Shown piece after piece: positions 19,861-33,675 of a stretch of 64,000 nt of DNA. The position numbers and the translations under genes are program-made. Where the stretch lies: contig JABAKD010000004.1 of the NCBI GenBank assembly GCA_012845835.1, forward strand, positions 10,358,732 through 10,422,731, read 5' to 3'. Source of the DNA: Undaria pinnatifida (taxonomy: Eukaryota > Sar > Phaeophyceae > Laminariales > Alariaceae). The notes under the pieces were generated by a model that was not told the origin of the DNA, ran no database searches, and saw nothing but the letters and a program-made list of their open reading frames with translations. How positions within the stretch are numbered: the stretch's first letter is position 1; each line of letters starts with the position of its first letter.

Positions 19861-22800
19861 TGGCACGCGTCCACAGCCATGCACCAGCTCCAGCCCAATC
19901 CCAACTCACAGCCACATTCCAGACCCACGCCTCAGCTGCAGCCTCGGCCCTCGTTTCGAACTTTCTCATCTCCAAAGTGCCTACTCTATTGTAGAACGCA
20001 CCCACAGCCACGTACCAGCCTTAGCCCAACCACAACCCACAGCCACATTCCAGAACCAAGCCTCAGCCACAGCCTCGGCCCTTGTACCGCCTCAATTCAC
20101 GCCCCAGTCACAGTCACAATCCTGTCTCCAGCCCTGCCCCAAGCCCATGAGCACGCCACAGCCACAGCCCGTGCGCCACCCCCAGCCTAATTTCCATCGC
20201 CGGCACGATCCATGGCCGTAGCCCCAAGCGTAGTCACAGCTACAGTAGCCCCAATCGTAACTACAACAACCACAACCCCAATTGCGGCTACAGTCACAGC
20301 CTAAATTTTGACCACACCGACAACCCAAGCCCGAATCAATACACAGCCAAAGACCAAGCCCCATTCACTGCCTCAGCCCTACCCAAACAAATTCCATACT
20401 CTAAACCCAAGAACAGCCCAAACCTCAACCCAGCCTTGGCTCCAGTCCATTGCTCAGCCCCGGCGACAGCGCTAGTCCCCGTTCAAGCCAAAGCGAAAGC
20501 CTAAAAGCCGCCTACAGCCCGAACTCTAACCCCAACTTGACCCCTAGCCAAATTCTAGGTCACAGCCAGACTCCCAGCCCCGGCCGTTTCCCTAACTCCC
20601 CAGCCGCGACTCAAGCCCCATTAACAATCCCAGCTACAGCCTGGCTCAGTCCCCAGCCACAGCCACAGCCACAGCAGCAGTTTCAGCCCCAATGCTAGTC
20701 CCTCCCTCAGCCCTTGCCCCAGCCTCTCCTTCAGTTGCAGTCCCGCCTTATGCATGAGCTCCAGTCCCAGCTCCCAACACTTGTCTGTTTACGCCCAATC
20801 CAAGTCTCAGGCCAGAACACAGTCACTCCCACTCACACGGCGCAACCACAGCCACAACCTCAACCACAGCCACAACCGCAGGCACAACTACTTTCCCAGC
20901 CCTGATCTATGCTCAAGCCACGGTCATAACCTGTGCCCCAGCCTCGCTCAAATGTCCAGCCTAAGCCATCTAACAATTCGATAGCCACAACCACAGTGCC
21001 GGATCCAGCCCAACCTCAATCCTGGCCCCAGCGCCAGCCCCTGCCAGTTCCGTCCTGGCGACAATCCCGGCAATAACGCAACTACAACCGCACTACAGCA
21101 ACAGCTACAGCAATTGCCCCACCCTAACCCCCAACCCCAAACCAAATCACCACTCCAAGCCCCAGCCTCATTCCCGGCCCTACCCGAAACTGCAGCCCAA
21201 ATCCTGGCTACAGCCATATCCAAATCCCAAAACCCATCCATAGACCAAGACCACGTCCCATACGTAGTCTCGTCTCTGCCCTAGCCCCAGCCCGGTCTCA
21301 GCTCCATTCCTCAACCTCAACACGAACCCCAGCCCCAGCCCCCACCCCAGTGCAGTCGTGGCCCCGGTCCAAGCTCAATGAAACATCTCGACAGTAGCCC
21401 TCACCCAATCCCCAGCCCCCGCGTATGCCCCGGCCACGCCCTTCACCTTGAATCCTGTCCGATCACCCAGCTCTGGTCCCAGTTCCAGCCTCTACCAGAT
21501 TCCTACGGAGCCTCAGCCTTCACATTCACGGCCCAATATTTAGCCGCAGCTCAAGCCTCAGCACATACTCCAGCCACTCCCACAGCCGCATCCCCAGTCC
21601 CAGCCCAACGCGGAGCCCTCGCAGCACCCGCAATCTAAGCCCTAGCCACATCCACTGCTTTGGTACCAGCCTAAGTCCTAGTTAAAGCCACAGCCACAGT
21701 CACAGCCCCACAGCCCGTACCTAGCCCAATCTCCATCCCAGCCTAAATCCACAGCTCCAGTACTAGTAACAGCCACAAGCTTAGCCTCGGCTCCAGCCCA
21801 AGTACCAGCCCCGGCCCTAGCCCCAGTTCCAGCCCCAGTCCGTGTCAGTCTCCGTCCCATGGAGAGTCACAATCGCAGCCACATCCACAAGCCTAACCAT
21901 AACCGCAGCCATATTTCGCAACCACCAACACAAACACAACCACAAAAACACAAACACAAACACAAACACAGCCACAGCCACAACGACAGCCACAGCCACA
22001 GCAACAATCACAACTACAACCACAACTATACCACAACCACAGCTATAACCACGATCACAGCCACAATCACAACCACAACACTTTCTATACCTACATCTAT
22101 GGCTGCAGCTACAACCACTTCCCAACCCCCAGCCCCAGCCCCAGCTCCACACCTAACTCCAGCCAAACTATTGGCCGCAGCAAAATCAACATCCCACGTC
22201 CCTACCACAGTCACATCCAAACCCGAATCCCACCCACAACCCGAGAGTAAGTCCCAGTCCCGGCCCAAGCCCGTGGCCAAACCCAAGCGCAAGTCCAAGA
22301 CAAAGCATGGTCCTCAGCCTCTGCACCTGCCCAGACGCTCAGCCCTGATCCCATCCTTAATCACATATTCCGGCTTCCATCGCAGCTCTAACCTCAGACC
22401 CAGCCCGAGCCCGAGCCCAAGCCCGAGCCTCAGCAAGATCCCCAGCCCTGACCTCATCTCCAACCACAGACACAGTCATAGCCACAGCCCTAATACAACC
22501 CCACACCAAGTACCAGCCCCGGCCCCAGCCCAAACCCCGGCTTAAACCCCAGCCCGCGCCCAAGGCCCAGCCCCGGCTCCAGCCCCAACCGATGTACGCT
22601 TCCCCTCAAACCCCAAGGCTTAAGCCCCAGTCCATACTCAGATACTCCCACAGCCACCGTCGCACCCACGGCTTTAGCACAATCACAGACTCCAGCCACA
22701 TCTCCCATCTAATCCCGAGTTACATCCCCGACCGGCGTCCCAGCATCAATTCACGCACCAGCCACAACACAGCCTTAGCCCCAGGCCTGGCCCAACCGCA

Positions 22801-24939
22801 CGCACGGACTCCATCCACAGCCCGTGCCCTAGTCCCACCTTAATTCCCAGGAGCAGTCCCAACCCAAGCCCCAGTCCTGATGCCAGTCCGAGCCCCAGCC
22901 CGACTGCCTTCCCAGCCACAGCCACAACCACAGCCACAGCCACAGCGACACCCACACCTACAGCCGCATAACAGCGGTGACAACCCTCCCATCAGTCCCA
23001 GTCCCAACAACGATTATAATGCTAGCCCCAGCCCCAGCCCGGGATTTAGCTACAGTGCCGGCCACAGCCACAGCCCGAACTCACACCAAACCCACAGCCC
23101 TAGCCCAAGTGCAAACCGTCACCCCGGCCCGAGCCCAAACATCAGCCCTAGTCCCAGTCAGGGCTTCATCCCCTGCCCAGTAGCCCAATACTAGGGTAGA
23201 GCCACAGTGATAGCCCCTGCCTTCGCCCCAGCCTCAGCCCAAACCTCAGCTATTGCCATGGGCTTAGCCTCAACCATGTTACCAGTCCCAGCCACAGCCA
23301 CAGCCCCAATCCCAACCGCATCCACATTGTCATTCTCTGCTCCAAGCCCTAGTGCCGGATCCAGCGCCAGCATCATTATCTCCCGCGACCTTTGGCTCAA
23401 GTCGTAGCCACAACCGCAGCCACAGTAGTAGTCACTACAAAAGCTACAGCCCCTGCCACACCCCATTCTTCAGCCCTAGCCCCACCTCTAGCACCAGTCT
23501 CTCCCTCCACCTCAGCCATAGCCACAGTCCAAACCCCGGCCACTGCTACAGCTCAACCCAAACCTCATGCACAGCCCGAGATCAAGCCGCCGCCTTGGCC
23601 CCAGCCCTAGCTCCAGTCCTCTCTCAATATCAAGTCCCAGTCACACACCAATCCCCAGCCACAGCCTCGACCCAAGCCTAACCCATAGCTCCTACCTCAA
23701 CCTTAACTTCGGCTATATTCACAACCACAGACACAACAAGAGCCACAGCCACAGTCACAGCCCACGTCTCTATTCAGTCCACTCCCCATCCATATCCCAA
23801 GCCACAGCCAAGGCCACACTCCTTGAAATAAAGGCAACTGCAGCCTCGGTCACAATCCCAGGTCCAATGCGGGCATCAGCCTAGCTTGTGTAAGGTGTTT
23901 CCCCAGCCAGAAGCACCACAGCACAAAGGTCATCCTCAGCCCCACCATCAGATCCAATGCCATCTCCAATCCCAGCCCTAACCTCAGTCTCAGCCCCGAA
24001 CCCAGCCCAACTCTCACGGCAACCTCCGGCCCGGCCACAGCCACCGTCACAGCCCCAGCCTTGCTGTAGTCTCAGCCTGTGCCACAACCATTGCCCAGTC
24101 CCCAGCCCCACCCCCGGCCATGGACACAACCCTATTCCTAGCAGTAGCCACAGCCAACATGCCCAGTCTCGGTCCCATAAACGGACCCCAGTCCCGACCC
24201 CAAGGAGCTTACGCCCAACTACTGTCATAACCACAACCACCGCCACAGCCACAGATGCAGCCCCCAGCCCCAGCCCAGTTCTCACCCGTTTCCATTTCCA
24301 TTTCCATTTCCCAACCTCCAATCCCATCCAACCCCGTGCCGCGACTCGAGCCTTAGTCCCAGTGCATGTCTTAGCCCCCGCTCCAGCCGAAGCAAACAGC
24401 CATGTCTCAGTCCCAAACAGAGCCCCGACCTCAGCCCCGGTGCTGGCTCCAACCCCAGTCACAGTCCAAGATCCCGCCGCGGTCACAACGCTACCGCTCG
24501 CCTGCCCAAGTTCAAGGCCAAGACCTATAGGCAGCCGGATCCATATCCTCAGCCTGAGCCGTAGTCCTCGGATAATCTCAGTCTACATGCCCAGCCCCCA
24601 TCTCTGCGTAAACGCGGCATACCAAGCCCCAGACCAAGCTCATCACGACCCCTGTCCAACCCCAGCCCACGCCCGGGCTCTCTTGATAACCCGGGTCAAC
24701 CCCCATCCATAGCCGCAGTCTCTTGCAACCGCAGTCTCAGCCTTAGCCCCAGCCGAAGTCCCTGCCCTACCCAAACCCCAGCTCTAGCCGCATCTCCCGT
24801 CCACACTCCAGCCCATGTAAGAGTCTCTACCGTTGTCCTCCTCCCCCCCAGGCCACCCCCAGCTCATATCCCAGTCATTCCCACAGCTCTAGAGCTCGAT
24901 CCACAACCAAAGGCCAATCCACAGCCAAATTCATGACAC

Positions 24940-25480
24940 TTGGCCCCGTGCAAGGGAAAACGCAGTCCCATCCATCACCCGGCCTGTTTCCAGCCCTCAG
25001 TTCCAGCCGAAAAGCCGATCCAAGCTTCAATCCTCTCGAAAGTCTCCGTTCTTGCCTTCCTCCAACCTAGTCCAAGCCCAGGCCCATATCGCAGCCACCC
25101 ACAAAGCCTCAGCTCCTGACGCGCTTCCCAAGTTCCTTGGCGCATGCGGATTTGCTCTGGGGGGGGACTGTGGTTGCCCGGACCCTTCAAGGCTCATTCT
25201 ATGGTGCACCCGTCCCCGGGGTTTCCAACACGCTGGATACATCTCTGGCTTTCCTCATGGACGTATATGGAAAATTGTATAGTGCGTGTAACGGGTAGCT
25301 TAAGCTGCTGTGAAACACCGCAAGAGCTCTGACTCTGCCTCTCGTTTTTCTGGGGCATGCTCTCTCTTAAGCTCTGGGTAATATATACACGACTATACTA
25401 TTCTTTTACTCAGGTCACCACGGGGGTGATTTTCTCAGGCTCTCAGATTTGCGCGATGCTCGCCCTGAACTGTGTGTCCC
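24940..25480. other. Non-repeat island within the satellite
   Basis: About 500 bp of partly unique sequence, including a poly-G octamer at 25159-25166, with no recognisable coding region. The hexamer repeat resumes after about 25500. Confidence 0.55.
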
Positions 25481-28400
25481 GTCAGCGTCGACTCTAAGCC
25501 TCAACGCCAACACCATACCAACCCACAGCCACAGCCCCTGCCGCCGCATCAGTCACCGCCACAGCAACAATCATAATCACGACCCAAGCCCGAGCCAAAG
25601 TCCAATTTGCAACCACAGCCATGGCATTAGCCCTCGCAAAAGGCCAACTCAGCCCCATCCACAGCCCCGAGCCTATTATCGATCCCCAGTCCCAATAAGA
25701 CCCAGCCAGGCCCCAAGTCTCAGTCCTCGCCCAAACGTCCGAATCCTGGCGACAGCCTCAACCGGCACTTCTCGACACTTAGACCCAGTCTCAGCGTGGA
25801 CCCCAACCCCAGCTACAGTGAGACACCGAGCCCAGACTTGAATCTATTGCAGGTCCTGCTCAAGACCGAGACCAAGTCCAACACCCAGTCCAATGCACAA
25901 GCCAGTCTGGGTTCCAGCCCCAGAATAACCCCAATCCACTGCCGTAACCCCGATCCCTGCCCAAACGCGGTAAGCCTGGCCCCAGCCCTGACCTCTGCCA
26001 GACTCTGCCCCAGCCCAGCAGGCGTCTTCAGGGTCCCCGTCAAAATTGCACCCCAACGCCATCCACACTAGTTACCCAATCTTCAGTCACAGTCATAACC
26101 ACAGCCACAGCCGCAATCACAGCCACAGTCACCGCGACAGCCATTGGCCAAAATATAGCTTCAGCTACGGCCCTTACTTTCACCTCCGCCTCAGCCTCAG
26201 TCCCAACCAACGTCGATACTCAGCCACAGCCAGGGCACTAGCCCCCAACCAAGACCATATCCAATGCACAGCCTAATCTCCCGCCACAGCCGCCACAGCA
26301 ACAGCTCCACGCCCAGGTCCAATCCCACTCTAACTCCGGCCCCTGCCCACACCCCACTTCCGGCCAAACAACTCCGTCGCACGTCCCAGCCACAGCACCA
26401 GCCCCAATCCCTGCGCACTCACACCCCAGTGCAAGACCAAACCCATATCACAGCATCCCAGCCACTGTCACCGCCCAAGTCTCAGCCCAATACCAAGCAT
26501 GAGACGCAGCCCTTGCCTCCACCCGTCCATCCCCAACCCCAGCCCCAGCCCAGTCCAAGGCCCACGCCCATCCACATATATATGGCCCTAGCTCCCACAA
26601 AAACATGTGACCCACCGGCAGCCGCTCCAGCCCCAACCTAGGCATCAGTCACGCCCTCAGCCCCCGCATCTGCTTAAACACCCGATTATGGATCTCAGTT
26701 CTAACCCCTCCTTGCTCCGGCCCAAGCCTCATCTCCAGCCCCATTCACCGCCTCTGTTTAATCTCCAGCCTAATCCCCATGGTCGTTCACAAACCTTGCC
26801 CATCCGAACGTTAACAGCGACAACCACAGTCCGACCCCACCCTCAGCCTCATGCCCCATCCCCTGTACAACCGTGGATCCAGCCGCAACTTCAGTCCACG
26901 ACCCAGTCAATGCTAATATCTCGACCCCCTGCTCGCTCTCACCTGGCCTCAGGCCATATCCCAGCCCCTCCTACAGACACAAAACCAGCGTAAGGGCAAC
27001 TCACAGCCACCGCTGTATATCTCCGCTCCAGCTACAACCTACTAGCGACGGTCACGGCCAGTCACAGCACTAGTCCAACCCCAAAGTAAAATCAAATCCC
27101 ATCCAAACCTCGATCCCCAGCCTAACCCTCAGCCTAATGCCCAGCCCTGTCCTACGACCCCGTCACGTCCTCAGTCTCGATTCATACCCAAAGACGCCTG
27201 CCCCAGCACCAGTCTCATATTTGCAGGCTTCAATCCTTAGTTCCATCCCCACCACAATTCGTAACTCTAGCTCAGGCCCGGCCCAATCCCTAGCCGCAGT
27301 TAAGGACACAGAGCAAGCGACAGATCTATACCCAGACCCAGACCTAGACGGAGCCCAAACTCAATACCAAGCCCAGCGACCGTCTCTATATAAGCCCCGG
27401 CCACAGCTCCTGCCTCCACCGCAGCCTTAACCACAGTCCGAGCCATAGCCACAGCTCGTATTCCAGCGGCAGCCCAACGCCCAGCCTCGGCCTAAACCAT
27501 AACCACAGCCCTAATATAGCAACAGTCTCGGCACCAGCCCCAGCGCTCCAGCCCTAGATGCAACCACAGCCCTAGCACCATCCCCAACTCAAGCTCCGAT
27601 TTCAGTCCGAATCCCACCGCAGCCTCAGCCCGAGCTCCTACCCCCAGCCATAGCCCCATCTCCAGCCCTAGCCTCGACCGCCCCAACTCTTGTCTCAGCC
27701 GCGGCTTCAGCCGAAATTACAGCCACGGCTATGGCCGTAGCCACGGTCACACCCCTGGCGCAAGCCCAAGCCACAGCGACAACCCCTGCCCCAGCCCCAG
27801 CCAAATCTGGCGCCCCAGCCCAGGCCATAACCATCACAGGCTCGACCAAGGCCCCAACGTCAGTCCCGGCCCCAGCCCCACAAGATCAGCCTGAACCTAA
27901 TCCACATCCACACCCCCAGGCCCGGCCCTTACCCAAATTCTCCAGCTCTGACCCAGCAACCTCTGCGGAGTCCTTCCCCAGTCCCATCCCGAACCCCAGT
28001 CCCAGCCGTAATTAACAGCACTTGTTCAATCTTGAGCCCAAGCCCTGGCCCCCTTCAAAGAATCAGCCAAACCCCCATCTGCAGCCACAGTCGCAGTCCC
28101 AGCCCCAGCCCCAGCCCCGTCCCTGCCCAAGCTCTGACTTCCAGCAACAGCCTACGCCCACACCCATCTCAAGCTAAACCTGGGACCGCTGTCTGCATCC
28201 ACCCCAGTCCGAGCCCTTACATTCCAGCAGCTTCCATAAACCTTGATACTGGCCCAGACCAATACCCACCCAAAACCACATTATCCGCCTCCAGCTAAGT
28301 CCAATCCATACCGAAACCCACAGCCACGATGGCAGTCTCAACCCCAGCCCAAGGGCCCGTCCGTGCTTCAGGTCCAGACCCATTCAGCATCTGCCAGATC

Positions 28401-30194
28401 ACGGTTCCAGCCCCAGACATCGCCACAACCACGGCTAGAGCTACAGCCCGGTCAGAATACCATCGTCCGTCACAGCCGTGGCTGTATTCCCTTTAACAAC
28501 CACAGCCCAGTGGGGTCCAACCCCAGGCTAAGCCTTATCCCCAACCCCAGCCCAAGCCATATCCCCAACCCCAAGCCCGTACGCAACCCAACCTCAGCTC
28601 CAAAGCCGGTCCCAACCCCAGTTACGGTCCAAGGCAACGCCCCAGCCATACAACCAATACATACCATATTTAAGCCCAACATCTAGCTCAGTACACAGCC
28701 CAAGCCTCAACCCGAGCCCGAGCTCTAGTCTATTCCACATCCATACGTCTAACCCCGGATCCTGCTCTAATTTCTATAAGTATTCATCCCAGCCCTAGCT
28801 TCTACCAGTTTCTGCCCCGGCCCCAGCCCTAGCCTCAGCTCCGGCGACAGCCTCAGCCCGATTAACGGCCCCCGTTCAGCTCCCAGCTCAAGGATCAGCG
28901 CGATTGACAAGTCGGGCCCAACCTTCCACGCCGCGGCATCCACAGTCACAGCAATCCCGACACGTGCCCAGCCCCGGGCTCGAGTCGCAACTCTTGCCGA
29001 GCCATGCCCTCAACGCCTGCCCGGTTTTACCCTTTCCAAGCGCCAGTACATACACCAACTCCTTCAACACCAGCCCCATCGCCAGCCCAACATCAGCCCA
29101 AATAATTTCTTTTCTTCAACCCCAATCTAAGTCACAGCTACAACCACAGCCACAGCCACAACCATGGACTAAGCCACACCCAAGGCCAAACCGAGCTCTA
29201 TCCACTGCCCGGGCCGCAGTCCCAGCCATATTCCCAGCCCCATATCAAGCCCCATCCACGCCCCAGTCTCTGGTGCTGCCCAAACGTCACAGCCCTGACC
29301 CTAGCCCCAACCTCTACAAGCTTGAACCCTTCACCCCAGCTACAGTCCCAGTAACAGATTTAGCCCAGCTACGGCGAAATCCCCAGCCCATAGTCCACAC
29401 CCCAGCTCCAACCCAATACCAAATTCCAGCGAAAGCCTCGAGGCAAGCCCTAGCTACAGTCGCTGCCTCATCCCCAGGGGCGTCTACATCCCAACACTAG
29501 CTCCAATCTCAGCTCTAGCTCCATCCACAGACCCGGTCTCGGCCCAACGTCTGCCGCAACCTCAGCGATAGCCAAAGCCGCAGCCAGATCCCCAGCCTCA
29601 GCCCCGATTGAAGATCCAGCCCCATTCTCAGCTCGTGCTCCAGCTCTAGCAAAACACCGAGCTCCGGCCCACACCATGGTCATCGCCCCATTTCTAGTCA
29701 CATCCACTAACCCAGTCTCAATCCCAAACCAAAGGCCAGCGCCGGTCCCAGCCCCAATCCCAGCCAGCTTCCGCCCCAGCCACAGTCACACCTACACGGA
29801 CTCCCATCACCACGGATACGCCCACACATCCACCTACAACCCAATCCTCAGCCATAACCTGGTCTCCAATATCATCCCTGGGCCCAGCCGCAACCCCAGT
29901 TCAAGCCGCAGCCAACGTCTTGGCCCCAGCCCCGGCCCAATTGAAATCCCCAGCCCCAAACACAGCTCCAACTTCAGCCCCGGCGCTGGACCCAGCTCCA
30001 GCCACAGTCAACAACTCAGTCCCAGCCACAATATTGGTCCAAGTGCCATCCTCGGCCCCAGCCCGAATCGATCCCAAATCATTGTACCAGCAGGCTCATA
30101 CCCCAGCACAAGCTAACGCCTTGGCTGTTTCCAGCTTCAACCCCAAGCTACGCCGAACTCACACCTCAACAACTCCTACAGCCCCAGCCCCAGC

Positions 30195-30416
30195 CCTATT
30201 TCAACCCGCAGCCACAGCCACAGTCACAGCCAAAGCCAAAGCCACAGCCACCGCCACCGCCACAGCCACAGCCACAGCCGCAGCCACAGTCATAGCCACA
30301 GCCACAGCCACAGCCACAGCCGCAGCCACAGTCACAGCCACAGCCACAGCCACAGCTAGAGCCACAGCCACAGCCACAGCCACAGCCACAGCCACAGCCA
30401 CAGCCACAGCCACAGG
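30195..30416 (+). repeat. Near-pure (CCACAG)n block
   Basis: It has more than 30 consecutive hexamers with few variants, ending abruptly at CACAGGGCCC. It is the most homogeneous part of the satellite, so the likeliest site of recent expansion. Confidence 0.95.
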
Positions 30417-30474
30417 GCCCAACCCCATCTCAATCACCAATCCCTGCCCAAGCCCGAGGACCAAGGCTACGATG

Positions 30475-31404
30475 GCCAGGACACCCCCATTGTTACTACC
30501 GGCGCTCAGTCCATCAAGCGCGTAGCTTTATGACTCACTCCGTGGCGGCGATGCGTATCGCAATTCCGAAATCACAAAGTATTACGACCTCAAACAAAAT
30601 CGGGTAGCCCCTCGCGTGATTGACTATGGATCGCTGAAATGTCGGGCCCTAAACTTGACCCCGATGCCGTGGGCTTGATGATCCCATAGGGACTAGCGGT
30701 ACGTGATTTTCACCTGGAATGCCTCTTAAACGCTTTGCAGGCAAGCCCACAGTAGACCACCCGCCCGCTTTGGACGACAATGGTGTAAGAGGGCAGCCAT
30801 ATCTCCGGCCTAGGCTGGTGATTAACCACGATGATGTTACTTGGACAGGGGCGTGTAGGCATTGAAGGTCGGCGCTGTGTATATGTTGTGGAAATGGAAC
30901 GGTTTCGAACAGGTACAAATGTTGTACTACAGTTGACGAAGTCACCTACGATTCCTACGAAAAGGTGTTGGTATACGCGGAGAATCTCTCCTGTTCTCTC
31001 TAAGCGGGGGAAGGACTGCGCGGTAATTGTGTCTTTCTCGCTGCTGCACAAATGATCCCATACTACATACTATATGCTAGAACTTCGTCTCCAAAACCGT
31101 CTGTGTTTTTCAAGATGTCTGGTTTCCATCAATAAGTAATCAGGAAATGTCACCATACTCCTGAACGTAATGATAACATTTGTTGTGGCAAACTATTAAC
31201 AGTGCTTTTTCGGATACTGCCACAAAAATACGAAAAATGGCGTCGCCATCTGTCGTGATGTACAAATGACGTTTGAGGAATAGCCGTATGGCTCCTTCAC
31301 ACACTGTTATCACTGTATTGCGATGTGGCGGCAATAGGCTCGCGATCCTCCCAATAAAATATTGTCTCCGCCGGATGTGAAAATCTGTCGAGGACAAAGG
31401 CTAC
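30475..31404. other. Unique island between satellite blocks
   Basis: Ordinary-composition DNA. Open frames of 70-110 codons exist on both strands at 30650-31055 but show no domain. No RNA gene seen. Confidence 0.5.
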
Positions 31405-31590
31405 TACGGTAGGGGGGGGCACCCCTATTTCCAGCCCAAGCATCGAAATCAACACTACATGAACGTTTGCATATCGCGATCTAGAAAATCACAAAAGTGT
31501 TCAAGATTTGCATACGAGTAGGGTGGTCACTCGCCCGGATGGTCATGCCTCGATGAAATGAAAGGCCCTAAAAGGGTACCCTCTACCGTG
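31405..31590. mobile_element. MITE-like TIR element, copy 2 (186 bp)
   Basis: The left end TACGGTAGGGG and right end CTCTACCGTG form the terminal inverted repeat. Read from its right end, the sequence GGGTACCCTTTTAGGGCC matches the left end of copy 1 (GGGGTCCCCTTTTGGGCC). The interior is shorter and diverged. It separates the unique island from the next satellite block. Confidence 0.7.
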
Positions 31591-31609
31591 GCCTCGGTTT
31601 CGGTTATGC

Positions 31610-33150
31610 CTCCATTCTTCCCCTGCCCAAAAGCCCCAGCCCAGTCCCCAGTCTCAACCTCCGCAGGTTTCAGCCCTTAGCCCCAGCCCCGGCGCCTTTC
31701 TCACCTCTATCCCAGGCCCGACGCAATCCCCAGCCGCAGCCACATCCATAGCCCCAAGCCCCAGCCAAAGCCGAAGCCCGAAGCCTGCATCAGCCCCACA
31801 GCCCTAACCAATACCAAGCCCCAGTGACAGCCTTAGCCCTGGCCCCAGCGACAGCCAAGGTGTGACACAAATCTAGTCACAGCGGCAGCCTCGACCCGAG
31901 CCCAAACCTTGCCCCAGCCTAAGCCCCAGCCACAGTCCCTACCATAGCTCCAGCAACAGCCCTGACTGAAGCCTAGACACAAGCCACACCCTATGTCCGA
32001 ACCCCAGCGAACCCCCTCCCAGGTCCAGACCCAACCACAGCCTATTCCTTTAGCAGCTGCAAGCACTGATTTCAGCACCAGCCCAAGGGCCAATCTCGGG
32101 GGCAATCCCAACCCGACCGAGCTACCGACCCAGCTACCGACCCAGCTACCGACTCGGCAACAGTCACAACGACCGCGACCGCGACAGCCCCAGCCAGTCA
32201 CAATCGCGGAAACAGCTCATATCGGCCCCTGCCCCACCCCCAGCCCAAACAAGCTCCCAAGCCCCAGATCTGAACGTAGCCCCGACCCCAGCCTCGGCGC
32301 TGAACCTAGCCCCAGCTACAGCCGAAGACCCATCCCCATGTATGACACAAATGAAGACCCTGCTAATGCCATAGGACCAAGCCTAATTCACAGCCATATT
32401 CACAGAAATCCCAGCCCCAGCCCCACTTTAATTTCCCTCCAAACCCCCAGCCTGGGTCCTGACGAAATGCCCAGTCCTGGCCCCAGCTCCAACGTCTGCC
32501 AGTTTACACCCTGACTTTCGTGCCCATCCGTGTTCATTGCCCCTGTCCAATACCCTCCAATACCCAGCCCAGTCCCTATCGTCATTCAGAGACCCGGTCC
32601 AATCCCCAGCCAGAGCTGCAGCCACAGCCCCCGTCTCAGTTCCAGTCGCAGTCCAACACCTAGCTATAGACGCAACCCCAGCCTCCGCCTCAGCCCAAGC
32701 CCCTTACTCAGCCAAAGTACATTCCTAGCCACACCCACATCCACACCCACACCCACACCCACCCCCACACCCACACCCACACCCACACTCACACCCACAC
32801 CCACACCCACACCCACACCCACACCCACACCCACAGCCCCAAGACCTGTTCGCTCCCGCCGCGGTCCCATTCCGATCCCATATCCCAGCCACGCCCGTAG
32901 CCCCAGCCCCAGCCCAGTACAAAGCACGCGCCACAGCCCCTGCCCCCGCCCGCCCAATCACAACCCCAGCATCAGCCGCTCCAATAGCCGCCACCATAAA
33001 CCAAACCCACATCCCATCTACAGTCCGAGCTCCAACCCCAACCCCGGCCTAAGCCCCACTCACGCCCCCAGCCCTAACCCCAGCTCCATCTTCTGTTGGT
33101 TTTGCCGTACCGGCTCGATCTTCAGCCACAGCTATAGCCACGGCCACGGC
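31610..33150 (+). repeat. Hexamer satellite, second block
   Basis: The same CAGCCN-type repeat as 18.2-30.5 kb resumes in the same orientation. It includes a local triplication of GAGCTACCGACCC-like units near 32118-32155. Confidence 0.9.
32729..32836 (+). repeat. (CCCACA)n array
   Basis: About 18 tandem CCCACA units with a few variants lie inside the satellite. The minus strand is TGTGGG repeated, a telomere-like G-rich hexamer. Confidence 0.95.
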
Positions 33151-33154
33151 CCAA

Positions 33155-33675
33155 CAAATGAGTCTGATGCTGACCGGTCTTGCTTGAGTTCCCGCATATG
33201 AGAAAATATCGTGACGGGCAGAATATGTCGACTAAATCTTGAGACGAGACCCTAAAGTCCAATTTCCTAATAAATGCTTCCGCGATCTTTGAACACTCGC
33301 CTATCACGTATTGTTTTGTCTATTTTTACAAGGTTTCGAAGCGTACGTTGGCAATCTGAGCTACATGACAGGGAGCTGACGATTAGCGGAACGATAAATG
33401 CAAAGTTCTGTCTATAAATTTCCCAGACAGTGTTAGATCAAGCGTAATTTTACGACTATTTATTTCCAATTATTCGAGGTTGCTTAGTTCTAAACAGGGT
33501 AGTCTAAATAATGTAGACGAAAGTGTTATTATCAGCTTCCCTCTCCGCTCGAAACATTTTCACGGGATTTCCAAAGAGGCGTGGAGGTGCTGTTGGTAAT
33601 ATATCAAGGGAATAAGAACCACGTCTCGTGCCGGCTTGAAAAGCTCCCGACGGACCTGCGTCACGGTCATATTGA
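33155..33675. other. AT-richer island between satellite blocks
   Basis: About 500 bp of unique sequence with no coding or transposon features recognised. Confidence 0.5.

Larger units (their letters stand above)
18200..30470 (+). repeat. Giant degenerate hexamer satellite (CCCCAG/CCACAG), main block, ~12 kb
   Basis: The plus strand is a long run of six-base units of the form CCNNAG or CAGCCN, mainly CCCCAG and CCACAG, with many single-base variants (CCCTAG, CCAAAG, CCTCAG). Purer blocks occur at 19195-19400, 21950-22080 and 30195-30416. C greatly exceeds G in every part, and the orientation never inverts. Period six equals two codons, so all frames are open for long distances, giving PA, QP and SP dipeptides on plus and GL, AG and WG on minus. 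These frames carry no start context, domain or conservation and are treated as non-coding. Two islands of different sequence interrupt it. Confidence 0.93.
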
